Below are positions 1 to 5,454 of a stretch of DNA of 6,732 bases, in pieces. Each line of letters starts with the position of its first letter. Position 1 is the stretch's first letter. Source of the stretch: Limnochordia bacterium (GTDB lineage Bacteria; Bacillota; Limnochordia; DUMW01); NCBI GenBank assembly GCA_023230925.1, contig JALNWK010000086.1:1-6732 (forward strand), written 5' to 3'. A model generated the notes under the pieces. The model was not told the DNA's origin. It searched no databases and saw nothing but the letters and a program-made list of their open reading frames with translations. The position numbers and the translations under genes are program-made.

Positions 1-21
1 TATAGGCTTGGTTCAAGGTAA
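1..21 (+). CDS. Possible C-terminal end of IstB-like ATPase (partial)
   Basis: The first seven codons in frame 1 read Y-R-L-G-S-R followed by TAA. IstB helper ATPases of IS21 elements commonly end in a SYRL..R-like tail, and terminal repeats start 10 bases further on, as expected at the istB side of such an element. Six residues are too few for an independent call; the repeat array beside them makes it plausible. The rest of the gene lies outside the window. Confidence 0.3.
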   Translation, partial: YRLGSR

Positions 22-30
22 TTAGATAGA

Positions 31-117
31 CTGGACTTCTCTTCCGTGAAGGTGGCCTTCTCACACCGTTTTAGTGGCCTTATTTCTCCGTGACAGTGGT
101 CTTTTCAGATCGTAATA
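31..117. repeat. Four 22-bp tandem repeats
   Basis: Imperfect direct repeats start at 31, 52, 74 and 96 (spacing 21, 22 and 22 bases), with consensus roughly GTGGCCTTNTCTCNCCGTGA. Copies 2 and 3 match best; copies 1 and 4 have drifted. The period of about two helical turns places all copies on one face of the DNA, as expected for a row of protein-binding sites. They are read here as the terminal repeats of an IS21-type element. The GTG that could open the next reading frame, at 90, lies inside copy 3. Confidence 0.6.
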
Positions 118-1030
118 TACAGATCGACGGGTTACTTACGGTGGATGTGGTGCAGATGCCACTGTCAGAACTGGTGCATAAAATCGGACGAAGTGCAGGT
201 ATCTTCGTGTATATCGAGGGCGGAAGTGACACTTTCATTACTACATACATGCACGGCGTAACGGTTGAGGAAGCCTTTGTACTCCTGTCTAGGTTGACGG
301 GTTTTACCCTCCAGCAAAGGGATATCGGGTACGTCCTTACGGCTCCAGAGTCACATCCTGATCCTCTGGAACTAAGTACTGATGCCTCTGGTCTAGTCAG
401 TGTTCATGCAGAAGACGTATCGGTTCGCCAAGTGCTAAGCAAATTAGCCCTTGAGTTTGGGCAGAGCTTAGCGATATCTTCTGATATAGAGGGAACAGCG
501 TCTTTGGTCCTAGATCATGTTACTTGGGAAGAAGCGTTTCAGGCCATACTGGACACAGCTAATTTAGACATCGTTGAGGAAGATGGGATTTTGCGGATCA
601 CCCCACAAAAGACAGAACCAAGCGCCTTACCGTTAGGAATCGAATTCCTCCAGGTCGAGGAAGGACTAGTCTGGCTTCGCGCCTATGACGCTTCCCTTGC
701 TGATGTGCTCCAAGTGATCGGTGAAGCAGCTGATCTTAGTTTTGCTATTGACACTGAGATATCGGCTAAAGCGAGAGTCATTTTCTAAACGGAGTAGGTG
801 CGTCTACTGCCTCTAGACAGCTGGTGCAAACCCATGGTCTTATATTACAGGGAGAGGATCAGGTTGTTTTGGTAAGACCAGCTGTATCCCGAAAGATCAG
901 GAATCTGCATCTAGGATCTGCTTTACTGAAGGACATTTCACAGTGGATGCACTAGTGTTAGATGCCACACTAAATGAGACAGTTAGCGCGTACATTATTT
1001 GAGACTGCCCTGACCAATATGGTTAGATAA
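90..1030 (+). pseudogene. Secretin-type protein with repeated STN modules, truncated and frameshifted
   Basis: The frame open from 90 to 788 encodes three repeats of the secretin/TonB short N-terminal (STN) fold. Module 1 is about residues 15-84, module 2 about 99-172, and module 3 starts at about 184. Each has the pattern of a beta strand, a V..VL..L helix, a strand, an EEAF..IL helix and a closing strand. The frame stops at 786-788, but module 3 continues without a gap in the -1 frame from 788 (N-G-V-G-A-S...LVRPA), which fits loss of one T in the run at 781-784. A fourth module follows in pieces, with further shifts near 940 and 990 (DALVLDATLNETVSA, then LFETALTNM). The secretin pore domain is absent. 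The 5' end is replaced by an insertion-sequence end: the GTG at 90 has no convincing ribosome site, and the first ten or so codons are element sequence. In secretins such as PilQ or GspD these modules form the periplasmic rings. The gene is almost certainly dead, and its original role (pilus or secretion) cannot be told. Confidence 0.75.
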
Positions 1031-1095
1031 GTGCTTGTCGGTATGCCTGTAAGTAGAGTACTATTGGTTTTGTCGGGGTTCCTTACGGCATAAAG

Positions 1096-1120
1096 AGGGG
1101 GAATGAAGCCCATTCCCCCT
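1096..1120 (-). terminator. Hairpin, probable terminator of the minus-strand ATPase remnant
   Basis: A perfect 10-bp inverted repeat (AGGGGGAATG at 1096-1105 and its complement at 1111-1120) encloses a 5-base loop. On the minus strand it begins 9 bases past the ATPase stop at 1129-1131 and is followed by CTTTAT, a weak T-rich tail. On the plus strand no T run follows, so it would not be an efficient terminator for the secretin remnant. Confidence 0.5.
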
Positions 1121-1128
1121 GCGAATAC

Positions 1129-1725
1129 CTAGATATCCATAGATTCCTCAGTTGCCTGTTTGACGGTGTCCGCGTTGATCTGAGTGAGTTCATGCTGATA
1201 GGCGTAGGTGAGCGCATTAAGGCAGGAGCGGTTGCTCCCTCTTGGAATGCCTCAGGTGAAGGTAAAGATAAGTTGTTTGGCTCCATCATCAAATATTTGA
1301 TGGGTAGCCACTGCGAAACGGAGACGCGAATCAATGTAGTTGCAGGTTTCTTTCTTCCCCCAGGGGCATTAACCGGAAGCGAACCCCGACCCGTTGGTGA
1401 AAGCTTCGTAGACAGGATTGTTTAGACGCGTAATTAGTTCAGGTTGCCCAGCTAGGATTGAGATACAAGGACAGATATTGTCCAAGGTAACGTTGGTAAG
1501 TAATCTAAGCTCCTCTATTGTTTCTGGACGAAGCTGATGAGCTTCGTCAATAAGCAGCAATGGTTGTCTTCCGGTCTCCTCTTTGAAGAAGAGAAGTTGT
1601 CTGAGCAATCCCCGGAAAGCATCAGGTCCTGGGGCATCGATACCCAATTGTCGTGCTAAATACCTCCAGATGTAACGGGGAGTGTACCCACCTTCCATTG
1701 TGATTGTTAGCTTGCGATAATCTCT
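1129..1725 (-). pseudogene. ExeA/TnsC-like AAA transposition ATPase, degraded
   Basis: Reading leftward from 1698, the open frame gives a Walker B box (LLLIDEAHQL; D51, E52 from that Met) and a sensor region with LAGQPEL at about 82-88. Both are typical of the ExeA-like AAA ATPases that accompany DDE transposases. The frame ends at 1369, but the protein continues in other frames. After a shift near 1393 it reads VGVRFRLMPLGEE. After another near 1350 it reads ETCNYIDSRLRF and QIFDDGAKQLIF, then GIPRGSNR and on to a stop at 1129-1131. An in-frame TGA at 1252-1254 sits where the family has Arg or Lys before GIPR. The N-terminal third with Walker A is missing: the frame closes at 1726-1728, against the IS66 remnant. 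In the family such proteins bind ATP and guide the transposase to target DNA; this copy cannot work. The general secretion protein ExeA itself is less likely in this setting. Confidence 0.75.
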
Positions 1726-1735
1726 TCATAGACAT

Positions 1736-2140
1736 ATGGGGAGGTTATCCGTGGTGGCAAATACGATCGACGTCAAACAACGAGAGAAACTGATTGCTGA
1801 TTACAGGGCTAGTGCAAAGAGTGTACGCGAATGGTGCAGCGGTATCAAATTATCGACGATGTATGGCTGGTCAAAGCAGGCCGGAACCGATAACGCTGAT
1901 GCTCCAAAGTTGGAGTGGATATCTGTTGAGCTGGAGCGTCCTCTGGAAACAACTGATGGTGTCTTAGTTTCTCGAGCGGGTCAAGTTGTAGTGGAGGTTC
2001 GATCAGGGTTTGATCCCAATCTGCTCGGCGATGTCGTTAAGGTTCTGGTTGAGTCATCATGAACATTACTGCTGAACGGGTCTATTTGGCTTGCGGAAGT
2101 ACAGACCTAAGAAAGTCTATCGATGGTCTTGCGGCACTTG
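1736..2140 (+). mobile_element. IS66-family element remnant
   Basis: This stretch carries orfA and the first 27 codons of orfB in the order and ATGA overlap typical of IS66. The rest of orfB and the DDE transposase gene tnpC are absent. The left border lies between 1728 and 1736, where the ATPase remnant breaks off; the right border is near 2140, where OrfB similarity stops. I could not identify terminal inverted repeats on either side. The remnant is not autonomous. Confidence 0.7.
1751..2062 (+). CDS. IS66-family accessory protein OrfA (TnpA)
   Basis: A protein of about 103 residues with the IS66 OrfA layout: an N-terminal helix-turn-helix-like segment (REKLIADYRAS, then SVREWC and LSTMYGWSKQ) and a C-terminal tail ending LLGDVVKVLVES. 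OrfA is a small accessory protein needed for IS66 transposition, probably DNA-binding. The frame is open from an ATG at 1736. GTG at 1751 (or 1754) is the better start, because GGGGAGG at 1738-1744 lies 6 bases before it and would be inside the gene otherwise. Length is close to that of family members, so this gene looks complete. Its stop overlaps the orfB start (ATGA), suggesting translational coupling. Without tnpC it has no evident function. Confidence 0.75.
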   Translation: MVANTIDVKQREKLIADYRASAKSVREWCSGIKLSTMYGWSKQAGTDNADAPKLEWISVELERPLETTDGVLVSRAGQVVVEVRSGFDPNLLGDVVKVLVESS

Positions 2141-2247
2141 GTGCGGGACTCCGTACGCCGAGTTTGTGCGGGCTGAGGCTGCCGATTAAGGTGGCCTCAG
2201 CCCGGAGGCTGCATTCAGAAAGGTTACTCAGCCTTCTTTACATGTGA
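2059..2247 (+). pseudogene. IS66-family accessory protein OrfB (TnpB), 3'-truncated
   Basis: The first 27 residues match the IS66 OrfB start: a VYLACGSTDLRKSIDGLAAL segment, the hallmark of this family (usual length about 115 residues). After L27 (about base 2140) similarity ends, and the frame runs through unrelated sequence to a stop at 2247, overlapping the end of the convergent DUF1854 gene. The ATG overlaps the orfA stop by 4 bases. The truncation shows that a deletion or recombination joined the IS66 fragment to the sequence now to its right. The product would be a 62-residue chimera without function. Confidence 0.75.
2169..2204. other. Strong hairpin between convergent genes, possible terminator
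   Basis: A perfect 11-bp inverted repeat (CGGGCTGAGGC at 2169-2179 and its complement at 2194-2204) extends inward by two G-T and two G-C pairs to a 15-bp stem with a GATTAA loop at 2184-2189. It lies 34 bases beyond the stop of the minus-strand DUF1854 gene, where an operon terminator would be expected. Neither strand has a T run after it, so intrinsic termination is doubtful; it may instead protect the 3' end of the mRNA. Confidence 0.45.
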
Positions 2248-2753
2248 GTCTCTAAAAGAGAACGACTGTGTTTGTCCAGTTCGTTCCAGTCTTTGATCTC
2301 ATACCGGTTTCCATCAACATCCTTGATGATCATGCGCCGTTTAGAGATCCGTCGCAGATTATATCTTCCCCGGACTTCAAAGGTGTGACATCCCCGGTCT
2401 GTCTCTACTTGCCAAGTAAGGATGCCGAACTTCTCACCAATATGGTAGATCCGCTTGATCTCGGGGATAAAATAGAAGGTAGCCAGCTCCTCTGCCACAA
2501 TCTGCCTGGAGGATGGATCCAGTTCCTCGTAGTTGGTGAGAATGCCAATTTCCTTCTTTGTGTCGGCTTCCTTGAAAGCTACCATTGTTGTATGCTCATC
2601 ACTTAAAGGAAATGGTCGAGAGATCTCCACGTTTGTGATTTCGGTGCCCCTAAGGTTCATGCTAATCTCGCCCTGTGTTGTTCTGGCGAGGCTGATTTCC
2701 TGGGGCAGTAATTTATTTGATTGTTCTTCCTTTGGTGCCAAGCCTGCCAGCAT
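2238..2753 (-). CDS. DUF1854 family protein, partner of the adjacent ABC exporter
   Basis: A 171-residue soluble protein with no signal peptide or membrane segment. From about residue 32 it follows the DUF1854 pattern: an acidic ELDPSSRQIVAEELA helix (about 77-91), FIPEIKRI (95-102), a WQVETDRG strand-turn (about 114-121), then R-Y-N-L-R-R (129-134), a DVDGNRYEIKD segment and a closing LDKHSRSLLE. The family usually has GEEDIRR where this protein has GRYNLRR. It starts 3 nt after the transporter stop, with AAGGCGG at 2762-2768 inside the end of the upstream gene as a likely ribosome site, so the two are co-transcribed and probably coupled in translation. DUF1854 proteins commonly sit next to this type of ABC transporter. 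I recall automated annotation linking the pair to cyanophycin metabolism, but the biochemical role is unknown and is not shown by this sequence. Confidence 0.88.
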   Translation of the reverse strand: MLAGLAPKEEQSNKLLPQEISLARTTQGEISMNLRGTEITNVEISRPFPLSDEHTTMVAFKEADTKKEIGILTNYEELDPSSRQIVAEELATFYFIPEIKRIYHIGEKFGILTWQVETDRGCHTFEVRGRYNLRRISKRRMIIKDVDGNRYEIKDWNELDKHSRSLLETHM

Positions 2754-2756
2754 GTG

Positions 2757-5024
2757 CTACACCGCCTTCATTTTCGAAACTTCCGTCTGTAGATGCCACA
2801 GACGACTAAAAATCCCATTTTGCGCCAACAATTCCTCGTGGGTCCCTATTTCCACAATCCGACCATTCTCGACCACTACGATTCGATCCGCGTTCTTAAG
2901 TGTACTCAACCGGTGTGCGATGGCTAATGTTGTACGATTAGCCACTAGATTATCAATGGCCTCCTGAATGAGTTTCTCTGTTTCGGTATCCACCGCAGAG
3001 GTGGCCTCATCCAAAATGAGAATCCGAGGGTTTTTCAAAATGGCCCGGGCAATGGAAACCCTTTGCTTTTGGCCGCCGGAAAGTCCCGTGCCCCGTTCAC
3101 CGACCACGGTATCGTAGGCATCGGTAAACTCCATAATGAAGTTGTGAGCATTGGCCGCCTTAGCAGCTACAATGATTTGCTCCAGGGATACATCCGGTAG
3201 ACCGTAGGAGATATTCTCCGCAATTGTGCCAGTGAACAGGAAGGGCTCTTGGGTAACGATCCCAATCTGTGCCCGTAGACTTCTCAAGTTTAGATCCCGC
3301 ACATCATGACCGTCAATGAGTACCTGTCCGTCGGTCACATCATAAAAGCGTGGGACGAGACTTGCAATCGTAGATTTGCCCGCTCCGCTTGAGCCTACGA
3401 GTCCAATCATTTCCCCTGCTTTGATCTCTAGGTTAATGTCCTTTAGTACCTCTTCGTCGGTTTCATAACGGAAGTGCACATGACGAAATTCAATGTGTCC
3501 CTCAAGGCGCTCGATGTGCTTGCCACCGGAGCTGTGGGTTTCCGGTTGGGTGTCTAGGACTTCAAAGACGCGCTCCGATGAGGTGACCGCCTGTTGAATC
3601 ATACTACTTAGATTACACAAAGCCTGTACTGGTCCGTAGAAATGCCACATGTAGTTAATAAAGGCAATCAAGGTACCTGCGCTAATTGCACTCTCAGGAT
3701 CTAGAATTAGCTGTCGGCCACCGACTAACCAGACTAGGATTACTCCGATGGTCATCACCATGGAAATGCCTGGGTAGAAAATGCTTTCAAACCGTACCGC
3801 GTGGATATGCTGTTGCATCAACTCATCGCTTTGCTCAGCAAAGCGGGCCGACTCAATTTCCTCGGTGGTAAAGGCTTTCACAATTCTAATTCCCGGAATC
3901 GTATCTCCAAGCAACGCATTCAGATCACTAAAACGCCGCCAGACCCGGCGGTAGACGTTCCGTAAGCGACGGGTAAAGATTAAGGTCAAGATGGCCACGA
4001 TAGGCGCAGGTAGTAGTGCTAACAGTGCCAGACGGGGATTCATCGTAAACAAGACTATCCCGATTCCAACTAAGGTAGTAATATTTACCACTGTTTGGGG
4101 TAGCACCTGGACAATAAAGTGTTGCAATTGGTTTGTGTCACTGGTGACCCGGGACATGATTGCACCCGTTGGCCTTTTCTCAAAGTAACTCAGGTTCAGC
4201 CTCTGCAAGTGATCATAGATGGCCGTACGCAGATCGAAAATGATGTGCTGCCCTAACCACCCGGACAACCGGATCCGAATGGCAGAAAACACATTGATTG
4301 ATACGTGGGTGAGGACCAGAATTAAAATAGTCTTCATTAGTAGGTCCAGATCTTTATTTGGGAACACCTGGTCAATTAGGGTCCTTGTTAGGATTGGTGG
4401 TACCAGCTGTAGTGCGGTAATCCCCAGGACCAACAAAATCAAAAAGACCACCTGTAGTTTATACGGTTTGGCAAAGTGCATTAATCTCCGAAAGGTCTTA
4501 CGCTTATCGACACAGTGTAAACATATATCTGAGCCCGGTGGAAGAGCTCGGCCACAGGCAGGACAGCGGGTAAGCTCCTCTTCGTTCCGGGATGATTTCC
4601 TTGCCACGGTTTCCTCCGCGAGGGTGTTGGGATCTTGCCCCAGACGATTAAAGGCAGCTGCCAGTGCATCTACTTCCTTAGCACAGGTGCGGGAAAAACG
4701 GGCCACGGACATGGTAGTGTCCATCGTCTTAGCCTCGAGCATACCATTGCCATACATGTGGCGTACCTGAAGTTCCCCTATTTCCTCTAGGGGCAGCTCC
4801 ATGACCACAGTATGTACATCTTCCTTCTTCTTAGTGACAATTAAGCGTTCTTTTGTTAGGAGTATCGCTCCTTCAATATACTGTCCCTCTATAGATAGAT
4901 CTGTGGTGCAGTGACTGATGAGCGATTCAGAAAAATTTAGTATGTGGGAGAATTGGTCTTCGTTTGTACAATCTACCGTTTTCTCGTTAGGAATGAGACG
5001 GTGTTTTAGCTTTGGCGCTGCCAT
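2757..5024 (-). CDS. ABC exporter half-transporter with PH-like and zinc-ribbon N-terminus (DUF1854-associated)
   Basis: A type IV exporter-fold half-transporter of 755 residues, presumably a homodimer in the cytoplasmic membrane. Numbering here is from the upstream TTG at 5051, which gives 764. Residues about 25-145 form a PH-like domain (LLTKERLIVT, then MELPLEEIGEL). C163, C166, C177 and C180 make a zinc ribbon (CPACGRALPPGSDICLHC). The membrane domain spans about 195-480. The nucleotide-binding domain has Walker A GSSGAGKST (553-561), Q-loop Q601, signature LSGGQ (657-661), Walker B ILILDE with D681 and E682, D-loop SAVD and H713, so ATPase function looks intact. I prefer ATG at 5024: a G-rich GGGGGG (5031-5036) sits 6 bases before it, and the TTG lacks a good ribosome site. 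A consensus promoter lies about 145 nt upstream. Ordinary lipid or drug exporters (MsbA, BmrA) are about 580 residues and lack the extra N-terminus. The substrate is unknown; a link to cyanophycin or peptide metabolism is only inferred from the family. Confidence 0.92.
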   Translation of the reverse strand: MAAPKLKHRLIPNEKTVDCTNEDQFSHILNFSESLISHCTTDLSIEGQYIEGAILLTKERLIVTKKKEDVHTVVMELPLEEIGELQVRHMYGNGMLEAKTMDTTMSVARFSRTCAKEVDALAAAFNRLGQDPNTLAEETVARKSSRNEEELTRCPACGRALPPGSDICLHCVDKRKTFRRLMHFAKPYKLQVVFLILLVLGITALQLVPPILTRTLIDQVFPNKDLDLLMKTILILVLTHVSINVFSAIRIRLSGWLGQHIIFDLRTAIYDHLQRLNLSYFEKRPTGAIMSRVTSDTNQLQHFIVQVLPQTVVNITTLVGIGIVLFTMNPRLALLALLPAPIVAILTLIFTRRLRNVYRRVWRRFSDLNALLGDTIPGIRIVKAFTTEEIESARFAEQSDELMQQHIHAVRFESIFYPGISMVMTIGVILVWLVGGRQLILDPESAISAGTLIAFINYMWHFYGPVQALCNLSSMIQQAVTSSERVFEVLDTQPETHSSGGKHIERLEGHIEFRHVHFRYETDEEVLKDINLEIKAGEMIGLVGSSGAGKSTIASLVPRFYDVTDGQVLIDGHDVRDLNLRSLRAQIGIVTQEPFLFTGTIAENISYGLPDVSLEQIIVAAKAANAHNFIMEFTDAYDTVVGERGTGLSGGQKQRVSIARAILKNPRILILDEATSAVDTETEKLIQEAIDNLVANRTTLAIAHRLSTLKNADRIVVVENGRIVEIGTHEELLAQNGIFSRLWHLQTEVSKMKAV

Positions 5025-5169
5025 AGGAAGCCCCCCTGTGTCCTTGCCCAAGCCTAGTTAAATTTGTAATGGAAAATGGCGAATAAAGATATGAAATGCA
5101 ACTCCTGAAAATAAGCCTAACTTAGCGGCGGCCTATATCGTGTATGAAATGGGTAAAACTTGACTATTC
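5025..5169 (-). promoter_or_regulatory. 5' leader of the ABC-DUF1854 operon
   Basis: The predicted transcript start near 5169 leaves about 145 untranslated bases before the ATG at 5024. The leader has two AGGCTT-containing repeats (about 5049-5054 and 5113-5118). I recognise no riboswitch, T-box or attenuator in it. An AGGAG near 5101-5105 has no start codon at a suitable distance. Confidence 0.3.
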
Positions 5170-5175
5170 GACCTC

Positions 5176-5204
5176 ATTATACTCGACTGGATCTGGGGGA
5201 TCAA
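5176..5204 (-). promoter_or_regulatory. Sigma-A promoter of the ABC-DUF1854 operon
   Basis: On the minus strand TTGATC (5199-5204) and a perfect TATAAT (5176-5181) are separated by exactly 17 bases, with a predicted start of transcription near 5169. The -35 box matches the consensus TTGACA at four of six positions. It points at the transporter gene and is the only near-consensus vegetative promoter I see in the divergent intergenic region. Confidence 0.7.
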
Positions 5205-5454
5205 GGGGTTAAAGGATCAAAAATGCAAAACAGGGTAAACCCATGATAAACGACGTTATTGCGAAGTAGAGGTCCCTATTGATCTAGTTTGGAGCCAGAA
5301 GGGGAAGCAGTATCAGCAAATGGAAAATTACCAAGTGTCACTGCCGTAAGGCTCCTTCAAGACCGCTTGGAACCTTCCAGCCCAAACCGTGGTTTCCCAG
5401 TGGGACATAAACACTAACCTTCTGCATATATTGAAAGCGGAAGGGGCAAAGACC
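5205..5454 (+). promoter_or_regulatory. Upstream region of spoIIP, no gene seen
   Basis: About 250 bases between the transporter promoter and the spoIIP start contain no convincing gene. In Bacillus, spoIIP is transcribed by sporulation sigma factors, chiefly sigma-E; I looked for the matching -35 and -10 boxes and found no pair good enough to call. A moderate hairpin lies at 5348-5376: TTCAAG with CTTGGA around an ACCG loop, and AAGG with CCTT outside an internal loop. The reading frame extends up to GTG at 5389, but that start has no ribosome site. Confidence 0.35.
5439..5446 (+). promoter_or_regulatory. Ribosome binding site deciding the spoIIP start
   Basis: GGAAGGGG lies 8 bases before ATG at 5455. 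It favours this start over the in-frame GTG at 5389, which would add 22 residues in front of the basic stretch and membrane anchor and has no comparable site. Confidence 0.65.

Larger units (their letters stand above)
1..121. mobile_element. Outer end of an IS21-family insertion sequence (partial)
   Basis: Four copies of a 22-bp unit begin at 31, 52, 74 and 96, each starting with a GTGGCC-like hexamer and carrying a CGT about 14 bases later. The stretch ends in ATATACA at 115-121, so the reverse complement starts with TGT; IS21 elements have TG...CA ends. IS21-family ends carry several internal repeats, thought to be transposase-binding sites. In frame 1 the first 21 bases read YRLGSR and a stop, which resembles the end of IstB. 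Secretin homology begins directly after 121, so the element appears to have cut that gene. The body of the element would lie left of the window. The family assignment is inference, since no transposase domain is visible. Confidence 0.5.

Noticed and set aside
1..121. CRISPR array
   Set aside because: The 22-bp units are directly tandem with no unique spacers and are imperfect, which fits insertion-sequence terminal repeats rather than CRISPR.
1083..1334. Open frame of 83 codons on the minus strand
   Set aside because: It overlaps the ATPase remnant in a frame that does not carry the family motifs (GIPRGSNR, QIFDDGA), so it is a shadow.
1192..1425. Open frame of 77 codons on the plus strand
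   Set aside because: It lies opposite the decayed ATPase, whose reconstructed protein explains this DNA; the product resembles nothing and has no ribosome site.
5160..5183. TTGACT and TATACT on the plus strand as a spoIIP promoter
   Set aside because: The spacing is only 12 bases, too short for sigma-A, and the same DNA forms a better promoter on the minus strand.
5348..5388. T-box-like leader, from GGAACC near the hairpin
   Set aside because: The conserved T-box core and antiterminator sequence are absent, and spoIIP is not an amino-acid or tRNA-charging gene.
5423..5432. GCATATATTG as a sporulation sigma-factor element for spoIIP
   Set aside because: Used as a -10 it would start transcription at the ribosome site; used as a -35 there is no room for a -10.
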